Assembly: GCA_950106755.1 (NCBI GenBank)
Contig: OX467091.1
Span: 27,545,538-27,609,537, forward strand
Origin: Climacium dendroides
Taxonomy: Eukaryota; Streptophyta; Bryopsida; Hypnales; Climaciaceae
Direction of reading: 5' to 3'
DNA: 64,000 nucleotides
Position numbers and translations under genes: made by a program. This document shows positions 47,501 to 59,151 of this stretch, piece after piece. Every line of letters starts with the position of its first letter. Position 1 is the stretch's first letter. Under the pieces are notes generated by a model. The model was not told the origin of the DNA. It was given only the letters and a program-made list of their open reading frames with translations, and did no database searches.

Positions 47501-50500
47501 GTATACACTTCTTTCAACGTTCCAATATTGAGCATGTTCTTAAAAAATAGGAAAATTGTTTTATCCTACCGTATGTATAAGCAGGGCAAAATGTTATTAT
47601 TTTTTTCCTAAAGTCCTAGTCACTACTGCATGCACTTGTAAAGGAAACAAGCTCTCACCCCAGCATACCAAACACATCTGTTTAAAAATGGTGCAAGTAA
47701 TATCTCAGACACTGGCCTCGGCGGAAAACGCCTAGCATCACGTGATGGCCTAGATGAATTCCACCACTTCAAGAACTTTGTTTTATGTGCTGGTGTAGTG
47801 TTGCAAGTTGCAACCATTTGTAGCTTCTCCAGAGTCATCTCTGGAACCTCATTAGTACTCCAATGCCTTTCCACCTACAATTTGCAAATTTTTTGTTAGC
47901 CTCAAATGTCATTTTCAACAATAGGAGTCAAATTGTAGTTGCATATGCATAAGACACAAACCTCTTGTAGGAACTCTGGCTTGAGAGCTGGATTGGCCAC
48001 TGTAACAAGTTTCATCATCTTTATATTCAATTTCCCTATCTTCTCCCGTGCTCCAGCTCTCATTGCATGTGCCACCCCTTTTGGCATGTTCTCTTCCTTA
48101 GGAGTGACTTCATGGTACTTCCGTACTGCTCCATCTGTAGCTTGAGCTATCTCTTGCTGCAAAAATTACATGATAAATTAAATTACAAACAGCTTGAAAG
48201 CTCAAATCCAACCACATGACAACAAAACATGCATCCAGTAATTCATAATTCTTGAAGACGTCTCTTACCCGGAAAAGAAAACAAGTGAAGACCTGCACAG
48301 GCATAGTATACCAAGTCCTCTTCATCTTCACTACATCACATAATTTGAGTTCAGATGGCCTCAACATTTCCTTGAACTTGTCAATGGGAAGAAGTCCATA
48401 CTTTTGGACTCTGTATAATGTGTGGACAAGATTAGTCTTCACATATGAATCCTCCGTCGACCTACAATTCATTTGATAAAATGGGTTAATTAAAGACTTG
48501 AAATACAAACATAAAAAAAACATATGCAAATAAAGATAATAGACAATGCCATATTAAAAAGGAAAAAAAAGACTTACTTGTTTATGTCATGCATTACATG
48601 CATGACCAACTCCGTCTTCCCCTTTGTATTTAGGACAATGGAATCCACAGCACAGTGCCAATCTGCGTCACCAAAGTGACGCCTCTTGATGTGGGTCATC
48701 CAAGAAATTAGCCGATGGTTTCCATCGCAAACGTAGAACTTCAAGTTCTTCATAAACCTAAGCTCGAGCACGGACTCTAAGTGCGAGGTAAAAATGGCAT
48801 TTTTCTCTTTCCAAATAGGACCCCAAGCCTCCATCTTCTCTTCCATGAACTCCAAACTCTCCCCTCCCTCATTTGTTGTTGTCACATAAAACACTGCGGC
48901 TCCATCTCTATAGCCATTCACAAATTCATGCTCTAGTAACAATAGGTCACTTGCAAGAGTGGGCCTTACCATAGGCATGGCTACCATTCTACACAATGGT
49001 ATTTGCAACCAAAACAGGTGGTCCGGCTTCATCCGCAAAGCTGCAATAGACTTCACAACATCTACCTTGTGATATTGCTGAAGGTCATCCTCCAAAAGGT
49101 CTTTAGATTCATCTTCTACAACGTCCTTCCTTGCATCACCTACCCCGTACTCATGTTCACCTTCATCTTCATCTTCAGTTTCTTGTTCAATGTCTGGTTG
49201 CTCTGAAGCTTCGATTGCCTGAGTCTCGGGAATGGTTTCCTCTACCCAAAGGTTAGCTGTACCGTCTTGCATCTGAAAGTTCAAATATGAAAATGAAAGA
49301 ATTAGAAAGGATTCCAACGGAAACAATGACCAACAGAATACTATGAAGTCATTGTCAATTTCAAACTACATTGGTAACTAATATGTCTACAATGAAGACC
49401 ATCACAAACGAGCTTTGTGCAAAATTAATAATTGAAAATGATTCTAAAGTAACAATTTCAAAAACACACCAAAATAACCAAATAAATTAATAAACCAATA
49501 CAAGATACAACGGAGAAGTTTGTTACATGTCAATTTGAGACTGAACAAAGATCAATGAACACAACATCTTCACTATGTGTAATTGTGCTCCATGTACAAT
49601 CAAAAGTTTCATGAATTATAGGTGCATTGTCAGTAATAGAACTCTGTCTATTAGTGTTGTTTTTCCTCTGAACTCTCTAGAGAGTGCTCTGCTGTCCTAT
49701 GACTAAATGCATCCTTATTTTAAGGATTCGTCCAAATCTAGTGTAAAACAACACTAACATAGAATAATGCACAATCCTTGGATCACTCACATGATTGAGG
49801 GCACGTTTCTTATACACATCTGCCAAATAATGTGCACTTATTGAGATTTGGAAAAACTTACCATTTCTTCTTCTCTTCGTTCTTCTTCTTCCGAACTGCT
49901 GGAGACTTCCGTGGCCGTTGGTGATGGTGTCGAAATGTGAGAAGGTCCAGCCCCTGATAGCAACGGGGGATTTGGAGGACGGTCTCTTCCTGTCGATGTA
50001 CTCCTCTGATGTCCTCCCTGCACATCCAATCAGACGACATAAAACGTCACTAATTTTATATCACTATATTCTTTCCCAAATGACAATCACAAGATTTAAT
50101 AAAACTAAAGAGAAAGTCATGAACACTAACATTACTTTTTCTTTGTTGAATAGTACCAACTTATCAAACCATATACATTATTGAATGTACAAATTCACTT
50201 CATCTACAACTGAACCTACTAGAAAAGAGCCCAAATGTACTTAAATTTTAGAAATTACTATAATACCACACATTCAGAAAGAGTAAAAAATTTTATTGTC
50301 AAACGGAGGGGTCTATAGCTAACATGATTTTTTACAGTCACATCTGACGGTCCATGATGAAGAAAGTCCTACATCCCCCGTCATGGGATTATAGTTGCCG
50401 TAGTTTCTGTCGTCAACATTCTTAAGGACATAATGCGAATAAACAACAACTTCTGTTTGGCCTTTTCAATTGAAGTAACCATAAACAAAAAGGCACTCTT

Positions 50501-52274
50501 ACATATTAAATGCAAATTATAAAAAAAATTAAAAGACTCGTCACATATCGAAAATGAAGGTCAAGGTAAATTCCTGAAACTTTAAGAAGACTTCAAAACT
50601 ACAATCAAACGCTGCACAATTAATACAAACGAGTCAAAGTTAAAATTAAAACCGAAATATTAAAACCCAAACATTAGAAGTTCGGGGGTCCAGGTAGCAA
50701 CGGCAAATAGACCATCGGATCCGATAGTACATTCCCTATGGTCACCACGACCCACATATTTCAAGAATTCGGAACCTTATAAACCCACGCCAACTATGGC
50801 ATATGACAGTGGAGGATTTCGACCCAAACACCTTCAGCGTCGTTGGTTACGTCTCACAGCGTAGCAAAGCTGCAAAGGTAACCTCTGGCTTCCCTGCCAC
50901 GTATCAAATCCCACTTTGGTCTTCCGGCTTTCGCCACCTATGCGTTCTACCTTCACAGCAAGTCAGCAACTTGGAGCCTTCAAAAGTCGACTAGTGTAGA
51001 AACTTAGAAAAACTAGAACCTTTCTGAGAGAATCCAAGAATTATAGCAAAAGAAGGGGGTCCCGTTACCACCAAGAAGGAGACCGTCGGATCCGATTGTC
51101 CGTTCACTGGACTGTCGTGGACCCCCCAAAATGAGGTGGCTTCAGAATTCAATACTCTGTCTTTCCACTGGACATACGTAGTTCAGCTGAAATTTGAAAT
51201 TGTTCCACATTCTCAAAAAAACTCGCACACCTCGGACCTGAAGGTTGTTGAAGATCTCATTCAAGATCAGTTCACACTTCTTACTGCTTTCGGGAATCGG
51301 GATTCATTGAAGCATAGTCCGGGTTCAATAATACACATTAGTTTCACTCCCCGTTTGTGCATACTCCTGAAACCACAATGAATTTCAAGAAAGAAGTAGT
51401 CCACATAGGTAAAAAAATTGAAGTAGATTCGGCATTGCATTGCCCGTAACTGAAGCAGTCAGGATTTTGCCCTCAGTCGAGCTCATGCATTCCCGCACAA
51501 GCGATCCAACTCACTCACCCATTGACTCAATAAATCCACAAGCGAGACTGAAAGAGATTCGTAAAGTTGAACTAAGGGTATTATGATTGGGATTGAAATG
51601 TACACCGCACCTAAGATATTCACACCGCAGCCAACAACTCAAAAGCTGAAGAGATTCAATCTTCACAGAAAACGCGCATGTGCACCGAAAACTCAACACG
51701 CCTATACATACGCACCACCAATATAGAACCGGTGCCAACCACGCGAGACGCTCATTACAACGAACGACCAGGAGAAGACTCAAACTACCCATCACCGAGT
51801 TGGTGGACATAAGCAAACCTCAATATGTATATGAATTCAAGTTACGTGAACTGCCTTAGTCTTCGACACATCTCTTGGAGTTCGGACCGTGCATCCTCAC
51901 ATTCAGCGGTTACGTCGACTACGATCTTTTCGCAGTAGTATAAATGAAAACTTCAAACAGTAATAAGTATCTTTGATCGGTACAGCAACAACAAGAAGAT
52001 AAGAAGGACAACTGCGGTGATGACCGCACTCAAATTTGGGGGTCCAGGAGCGACTAGTAGAGGAAGCGTCGGATCCGACTGTCTTCCCCGAAGACGCTAG
52101 AGGACCCCAACATTTCAGTGGGGAATCGGAATGCACAAGGAGATGCACCGTCAATTACTGTTCTAGAAACAGAAAAAAATGCAAAGCTGAACTTACCGTA
52201 TGTACAGACGCCTGCTCTTGCGATGTAGGAGAGTTGGAGTCCAATCTCGCACGAGAACGAGTGTGCCTCATCAT
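44543..52274 (-). CDS. ParB-like and DNA-methyltransferase-like protein, 12 exons, intact
   Basis: Exons, high to low: 52274-52197, 50017-49862, 49272-48578, 48461-48269, 48156-47962, 47874-47659, 47376-47141, 46769-46043, 45941-45588, 45492-45213, 45117-44892, 44804-44543. All introns are GT-AG, phases agree, and the exons sum to 3618 bases: 1205 residues with no stop. Residues 1-150 are disordered and acidic. About 150-300 is ParB-like, with FYVCDGNHRLISW near 258-270. A helical middle is followed by a Lys/Glu coiled coil. From 833 the protein resembles beta-class N6/N4 methyltransferases: FDLMVFDCQENLP (motif IV position), HGAIVVFHS, then KPWRGAREKDARLLAFLI, GDIVLDCTASTGASIKAC (AdoMet motif, from 1033) and GRHILALEKD. 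The usual (D/N/S)PP(Y/F/W) is D-C-Q-E here, so catalysis is uncertain. Exon 1 is the least certain part. Confidence 0.75.
50684..50755. repeat. 72 bp foldback repeat, copy 1, in intron 1
   Basis: It begins GGGGGTCC, has the perfect 12 bp palindrome ATCGGATCCGAT at its centre (50714-50725), and ends in GACCCAC. It aligns without gaps to the copies at 51055 and 52038. Confidence 0.7.
51055..51127. repeat. 72 bp foldback repeat, copy 2, in intron 1
   Basis: It begins GGGGGTCC, is centred on TCGGATCCGA (51086-51095), and ends GGACCCCCC, so outer and inner palindromes are both present. Confidence 0.7.
52038..52108. repeat. 72 bp foldback repeat, copy 3, in intron 1
   Basis: It begins GGGGGTCC, is centred on the perfect palindrome GTCGGATCCGAC (52068-52079), has a nested GTCTTC/GAAGAC pair, and ends GGACCCC. 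It lies 90 bp inside the first donor site of the ParB/methyltransferase-like gene. Confidence 0.7.
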
Positions 52275-52406
52275 GGAGCCAAGCTGTATGGTTTCCTGAA
52301 ATTCCCGCAACAGAGCTGCAGCCGTCTCTTTCTCAGGTGCAAAAAGAATTCTTAAAAAACAAAAGACTGAGTGTCCATAGAGAGGGCCGCACAAGGGAAG
52401 GGTGCT

Positions 52407-52436
52407 GTGACGGTGACAGTGACGGTGACACGGTGG
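52407..52436. promoter_or_regulatory. GTGACG/GTGACA tandem upstream of the ParB/methyltransferase-like gene
   Basis: Four to five copies of GTGAC(G/A) follow each other about 130 bp upstream of the predicted start codon. They contain TGACG-type cores that plant bZIP factors bind. Position makes a promoter role possible; there is no direct evidence. Confidence 0.3.
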
Positions 52437-54019
52437 ATGATCTTTGATTGGTAACGAAAATATATTAATTTTTTACACGCTGCAATATTAATTCAAGGAC
52501 TAACCTTCATGCATCATGGTGGACACTCATTTTCTTGCTCAAAAGAAATTGACACAAGAACGATGAGGTTTCGATGTGCACACTTGCAAAATTTGAGAGA
52601 GCTTGCATCTACTCTCCACTACATTGTTTACTATGAATGCAGAAGCATTCCAAAACTTACTGTGAACGCGTGAACTGAATTTTTACCAATCACCTAGTTC
52701 TGCGTTTTCATCAACAGTTTTCTTTTTCAAGATCCTCTGTTCTAAAGTTGTAGATTCTCGGCTGTAATTGAAGAAATCTGCAGAAGCATCCCAAAACTGA
52801 CGGTGGTAAGGTAGAAATTAATTAATGTAGGAAATTATCTCAACGCCGTTTAGTTAATTCTCAGTGATTGTGGTTCATCGAATCTAAATTCGGTTCGGAG
52901 CGCTGTGAGTTTGAATTGGAGCGCTGTGCAAGAGAATCCCGGGACAGAATGAGCACTCCAAGTCGGCCATTTGTGGTAAGTAGAACTAGCCATGCGAGAT
53001 GAACGGAAAGCCGGATTACGGTGCCAAATTGCGCGCTTTTTTTTTTTACAGCCTGCCTACCCTGGAATCGGCTTACCCGAAGATAGGGTCTAGCGGCTGG
53101 TAAAGTACCGCACGTCTTGCGGTGTCAAGTGCGTCCTCGGCGGCCTTTGAAAATCTGGAGGAGCGGTTTTTGAACACCTGGCCAAGTTGGAAGACCATTG
53201 ACGTTCCACAAGCTTACATAACATGCGCCGGAAGGCATTCACAAGCTGCCTCACGTATAGTCAGAGCAATTTATTCTACATACACTGTACTATGCAAGTT
53301 ACGTCAACAAGTCAACAAGCTGATTGAGCAATTCCGAAGCCTTATGCATGCATGCCAACCAATGAGTTCATAGTTACATACAATAGAAGGCGAGCCACTT
53401 GCGTGCAAAAGTCAGTAACTAATGGGCAATTGATCATCGACCGATCTGCGTGGCCGAGATCGATATATATTTCACATTAACAAGCTTCCATGCCAATTCA
53501 ACGTTGATAATTAGAATGAAAAATGGTACAACCGGAGTCTCTTATACTTTAAATAATGTCTACTTAATTTCCAATCATTCTCTCATGAAAATGTCATCTG
53601 CGGAATCTACTCTAGACACCCCTGGGCCAGTACTTTATAAAAAAGACAACACTGAAGGAATACTGTTAACAAGAGTCTCCCAGAAATGGAGGACCCACAT
53701 CTCGTTCATGTAAGCTACAAATGAGACTCCATTCAAGTCCACAAAATCATGCACCCCATGAGGACAGACATGCAAAATAGAGAACTCAGGCCATTGCAAC
53801 AGGTTCAGCACCAACGCACATTCCTGTAGTGTTTAACCCAGTCTCGGTCTTTTCCCTTCTTCCTTATGAAGGAGATAAAGAACATGAATTTTTCTATATC
53901 GTGATATTATGTTAACAGAATTTCTGGATTCAATGTGCTATTGTGAGGTTTTAGGTCTTTGTGACATCATCTGGAAATGGGAAAAGGCTGGTCCAAATCT
54001 ATCACGTAGTGGGAGAAAA
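52437..54019. other. intergenic DNA without a supported gene
   Basis: A weak plus-strand open frame at 53122-53373 shows no domain. I find no element ends here before the CACTA terminus at 54020. Confidence 0.4.
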
Positions 54020-54189
54020 CACTAGTAGAAAATCAGTGACCAAATCAACAAATAGTCAACAATTTTCTGTTAACTTGGGTACTGTATTGTCCATTTTCAC
54101 AAATTTTTGTTGATTTTGCCCAAATTAACAAAATGGTCATATTATTTTTGTTGATTTGGATAGTGCAACTAAAATCAACAAAATTTTGT

Positions 54190-54335
54190 TAAATCTTTTT
54201 GGAATCTTTTGGAATCTTTTGAAATCTTTTGGAAATCTTTTAGAATCTTTTAGAATCTTTTGGGATCTTTTGGAATAATTTAGAATCTTTTAGAATCTCC
54301 TGAAATCTCTTGGAATCTCTTGGAATCTTTAATTG
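54190..54335. repeat. 10-11 bp tandem repeat (GGAATCTTTT)
   Basis: About thirteen copies of GGAATCTTTT and close variants (GAAATCTTTT, AGAATCTTTT) lie inside the non-autonomous CACTA element. Confidence 0.85.
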
Positions 54336-54378
54336 TACAATGTAGATTTTTTTAAAAACTAAACATTAACAATTCGGT

Positions 54379-54751
54379 ATTTCTTAAAGTCAGCATACTT
54401 CAGGGCCGGTTTTGACTTAATAAATGACCTTTTTTCAAGAAACTCTGAACTAATAAAAGTTGGAAAATCAAGCCAAATTTCACCTCCAACAATCCGTTTG
54501 AGATTTAGATCCTCCAAACAAAAGTTATGGACAAAAATCAGAGAGGGGTGAAAATGAATCATTTCTTTTACATTTTTAAAACGCCTCTCTGATTTTTGTC
54601 CATAACTTTTGATTGGAGGATCAAAATCTCAAACGGATTGTTGGAGGTGAAAGTTGGCTGGATTTTCCAACTTTTATTAGTTCAAAGTTTCTTGAAAAAA
54701 GGTCATTTACTAAGTCAAAACCAGCCCTGAAGTACGCTGACTTTAAAAACA
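54379..54751. repeat. long inverted repeat, 168 bp arms
   Basis: The left arm (54379-54546) and right arm (54584-54751) are inverted copies with about ten percent mismatch, for example TTAAAGTCAGC..ACTTCAGGGC against its complement, around a 37 bp loop. A transcript would fold into a long hairpin and could feed small-RNA production; that is inference. Confidence 0.88.
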
Positions 54752-55039
54752 ATGGGAAAAAAATGAAAAACTAAACAAATAAGATTTTATATACACTTTA
54801 AACATGTATATGTATAAGTGGTGCATTGGTTTGAGTCTTGGGCCTCAACCATGAGGTTCAAGGTTCAAACCTTGATGGCAACGTTTGCCACATGAATTGC
54901 CAACGTGGCATTCAAGTAGCTTGTGTGGCATGCCACGTGGATAGTTGGGGGGTGCCTATGTGGCATTGCCATGTGTCACTTTTATTCATTTTTTTTCAAA
55001 AAAAAATAATTTAAAAAAATAATGTGACCAAATTAACAA

Positions 55040-55200
55040 AAAAATTAACACTTTTTTGTTCTAAAACAACACTTTTTTGTTAGAAATTCAACACTTTTTT
55101 GTTCTTAAACAACACTTTTTTGTTCAAAAATCAATACTTTTCTGTTCAAAAGTGCCCAAATCAACACGTCCAAATTAACAAAAAAAATCAACACTTTTCT
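55040..55200. repeat. subterminal repeats of the non-autonomous CACTA element
   Basis: AACACTTTTTTGTT and near copies occur about six times close to the right terminus, as expected for binding sites of a CACTA-encoded protein. Confidence 0.7.
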
Positions 55201-55242
55201 GTTGATTTTTGTTAATTTGGTCACTGTATTTTTCTACTAGTG

Positions 55243-58200
55243 AAAAGGGTCTTCGATAACAAATCGAATAAATGGATGCACCAAAAAATTGTTACACAAG
55301 GAGACATAAAATGAAGATATCGTGAATGAAATAAGCAAACAACACGACAAGGTTACAACAATGCATGATTGAAAGCTTCACGGGACATCCCATGAAATAA
55401 AGCACTGAAAATACACATGTTGGAGGAGGGGATTGAAAGTACCTTGTCTGACACTCGTTGCACATAGGTCAATGAAACAATTCCAGTGCTTACAAATTGC
55501 GCAGTTGCCACCTGCACAAACAGACATCATTAATAGATGGTAACTGGTGACAGGAGACAAAATATAAATGAGAAAATTCTGCACGAACCACGCAAATTTG
55601 TAGTCCCAAATTATCAAAGCCTGTTAACAATTTCGGAATACCATAACCGGACTGAGGGTGGCTGGTTATACATACCACTTTCTCTGTGTTACATCGACCA
55701 GCAAAACCAATGCCAGACTTCCGCTGATGGCCCAACCGAAACACTTCACCTCCCGAAGCCACTGTACGCGTTACATTCTGGTTCCCAACCAGGCCACATT
55801 TTGTGAATAATCAGACAAGGGATCCAATCTCTCCTCGCAAACCTTAACCACCCGACGGAACTAATTAAGGCACCATTCACGAACACGCATAAGATCATAG
55901 GTGTTCCAAGGATAGTAAACGTTGCGCAATCACCACCAAGAAAACGAATCGAGTGAAATATGAATCAAACCAACCAGTAGACGTGAACAAAGATGAGAAT
56001 CATGGCTAAAGCTACTAAAAATTTCTAACGAGATTGTACCTCTTTAGAGCAACAAATCCAAATGAAATCCACACAAGCTGAAGGCAAAGAAGCCACCAAA
56101 TGAACATCCAAACTCTCGGCATTGAACCTGAATATAATTGAACCCGTAGAAAGCATTCTTGCCTAGTTGCAATTGAGTCTGATAATCTTTCCCCTGCACA
56201 TATCATTCCAATGTAACGTCACCATGAAGCTCAAGTAAGAAAACATGTACTAATGCTCATAGTTCAGACTACATCCTGTACAAAAAATAAGTCGAATTCT
56301 CACGCAACACAACACCCAACAAGTCAAGGACATGAAACCAGGTCACGAGCATAATTAGGTCTGCAATGTCTGATAGTTGAGATTTAAGGGTTCAGTGCAA
56401 TACCGAGTAGTACGATAAAAAGGTGGATTGGTCCAAGAGACTTCAGTGAAAGGTTTCTGCCAATGCTTGATTTGTGAGATATAATTTCAATAAAATCTTG
56501 CTCACACTTCAATAACAGCATTTTATAGCGAATGATTATTGTATGAGCAAGTTGAGCCCGCAGTGGGATCTTGTTGCTAGAGACCATATATCTCTTCTGT
56601 AGCTGGGGTGTGCCATGACGTTGGCGTAATTCATGCCCTCTTGAACTCCTCTTCATTAAACAATTCTTCCCTGTATTTGTTATTCGGCAAGACTGAGCTT
56701 TCCCATCGGTTCCCATTTTCTGATCTAGAGCTCTTGCTCACTGTTTCTGGCAGCTCGCCCAATTGCCGCAGAGTTCAGCACTGAAACTCGGGATGACTAT
56801 TACGGCAACTTAGATCTAGAAATTGCAACTTCTGCACTGGAGTTGTTGCCGAGATTTTCTCAGGTTTCCTTGATTCTGTGGGACGTCGAGTTTCTTGACA
56901 TACTAGTCCATGAGTGCTAATTCACTCGTATTCTACTATCTCTTTGCACAGAACATGTGGACCACTCTTCCGTAAATCACTACAGTACTGTTCATTGCAA
57001 GCACAAAAAGGATAATATTTGTTCGATGACCGTCTCAAAACTCCTTTGATGAAACCATGGCATCGCTCACTAGTTTCAGTTCAGTTGGTTGTTGGAGACT
57101 TGTTATAATGGTAATCTTCAACTTACTCTACATACCGTGAAAGCAACAAAAGCCATTTTAGAAGTGTCCGGCACACGAAATGGCTTGCTGACGTGAAATC
57201 ATTTAAGAAGTTAAACAGCGTTATGGGAAAAACTTGGACTGTGGGTTTGGTAATTGACTACCCTTGAACCGGCCCACTACAGATGTACCGGTATGGACAA
57301 CAACTAGCAGGGTTCCAGAAAGTACTAAACTATCAACCCCCTCACCTTGCCACGTGTGAATGAAGCTAGACATTCTGTGAGTGTTGAAGAGACGCGATCA
57401 ATCGAAAAAATAATGAGGAATTGATGATTTAGCACAACCCTTAATGGATATTTTGTTAAAATGGCATTATTCTGCAAACTTGGCACTTTCAGGTTTAAAA
57501 CATGTGTTCTAAAATGTACACCAGTCCTAGATCAGTTTAGACCATGTGTTCTAAATGTACACCATTTGTAGAAAAAGAGTAGAAAAATGGCGTTAAAATG
57601 GCATCATTTTAATGAAATATCTGTTCTCCACATGAAGAAAAGAATGACCAAGTCCTAAGACATTGCAGAAGAACAGGAGTCCTAATGCAAAAGTACTTTA
57701 AGAACTTAGACTTCAAGGATGGATGATTGATGAACGCTCCTAATCAAAAAAAAAAGTTCCAGTTTAAGTCGACGACAATCACGGTAGTTCGTGGCTTCTT
57801 CCGGTGAATGAACTCTGAAGCTGCAGAATTGAAAGATGTCTTCTAATGCCCAAATGAGATCAACGTGAGAATGACTACTAGTTTGTACTATCTTCTAAGA
57901 ATTCAAAACAAGCGCTGAAGAATCTTTAAACTGAAAACATAGTCGCACTCATTGAAACTCAAAATGCAAGGGAAAGCAATATCTCTACAATTGCACGGAA
58001 TACTGAAAGAATTGAAATAAGAAAGGAGGGAGAGCTATGCGCTTTGACAAGGAGACTTAAGGTTGGGTGGTGCAATTGATATTGCGAACCCCGCCCTTTT
58101 TTTTATACTATGTTTTCACCTGATTTTTGAATTTTCATCCAACCACTGAATGTGAAGTAATTTTGCTGCATTGTGATATTAATTGATAACGTCCACGCTG

Positions 58201-58585
58201 AAATTGTCCATTTGAAAATGCCACCTCATACTAGAGAAATATCAAAAATAACCATTAGTGAACTTTCCTAAACCATATTCTGAAATCTTTATTTACACAC
58301 AATTTGAAACTAATTGACATAGCCACTTGTTTGCGTTTAATATTATTCTAATTGAAGCAGCTCAAAAGGTAGGTGCTTCATTTTTCTATTGCGTAGGTGA
58401 TGTGGACACATAATTATGATGCCGAACATAGCCTCTAAGATGCTATGAATGTATTATAGGAAGGCGGTGCACAAGAAGTGCTTTAAAATGGCTACCTAAA
58501 AATTTGGATTCAATAATAGTAACTAAGAAAGGAGGGTCGTCCATCCCTACACCTCCTAATTTGAGGTGGAATTCAAATTCCATGT
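55243..58585. other. intergenic stretch with weak minus-strand open frames
   Basis: Minus-strand open frames at 56384-56716 (110 codons, starting MGTDGKAQSCRITNTGKN), 56015-56206 and 55490-55762 could be exons of one gene, since some edges sit near AG or GT sites. I recognise no domain and cannot join them with confidence. Nothing else is visible except AT-rich DNA. Confidence 0.3.
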
Positions 58586-59083
58586 ATGTCATTATACCGT
58601 AGAAAAAGAAGTGGTTCAGCACTGACCTATAAGGATTACACTCTTACATCTTGTGTAGTTTTTGCATATGGTTTGTATATCATGGCTTCCATTCGTGTAG
58701 ATGGATATGAAGTTCCACTTATTTTTCCGGTTAATGAAGGAGGACGAGCAAAAGTATTGAGCCATCTCTTACATGTCCGTTTCAAGTTTGTAGAATCTTC
58801 CATTTATGTTGAAGAAGAGAGGATGTCACTGTCAGGACAAGTGCAAGAGTCAATTCCTATGGTGAAGTCTGAAGAAGAAAGTGGTCATTGTTGGTATCTG
58901 TCGAAGGGGAACTATAGAGCTTACGGTCTTCCTTTGTGTTTGGTATCTTCATCATCAGAAATCCCAAGTCGGCATTCAGATACTTCTACTGTCAATATGC
59001 CGTATGTTAATTATGTATTATCTCCTAGTTCGACTCGAGAAGTGTCTAGAGCTGCTCCACATGTTTTGTTCTTCGTGCAGTGA
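58586..59083 (+). CDS. candidate first exon of the zinc-finger/MULE-like gene
   Basis: An open frame of 165 codons lies 70 bp before the main frame on the same strand, in a different phase. It reads VDGYEVPLIFPVNEGGRAK and KSEEESGHCWYLSKGNYRA, looks like real protein, and has no recognised domain. It ends at a stop right after a possible acceptor (CGTGCAG). How it joins the exon at 59152 is unclear. Confidence 0.4.
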   Translation: MSLYRRKRSGSALTYKDYTLTSCVVFAYGLYIMASIRVDGYEVPLIFPVNEGGRAKVLSHLLHVRFKFVESSIYVEEERMSLSGQVQESIPMVKSEEESGHCWYLSKGNYRAYGLPLCLVSSSSEIPSRHSDTSTVNMPYVNYVLSPSSTREVSRAAPHVLFFVQ

Positions 59084-59151
59084 AACTAGAGAAAGAAGAT
59101 TTTGTCATCGAGTTGTCTAGCGATTCATCAGGAGAATCTCTTCAGTTATAA

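Larger units (their letters stand above)
54020..55242. mobile_element. non-autonomous CACTA element (1223 bp)
   Basis: It starts CACTAGTAGAAAAT at 54020 and ends ATTTTTCTACTAGTG at 55242. The inverted ends extend through CAGTGACCAAATCAACAAA and its complement, about 35 bp. AAA flanks both sides and fits a 3 bp target duplication. Inside are a GGAATCTTTT tandem (54190-54335), a long inverted repeat (54379-54751) and AACACTTTTTTGTT subterminal repeats (55040-55200). No coding capacity, so movement would need a transposase supplied by another CACTA element. Confidence 0.88.

Noticed and set aside
55490..56716. A spliced host gene on the minus strand
   Set aside because: The open frames are short, lack any domain and cannot be joined with consistent phases by eye; noted only as weak candidates.
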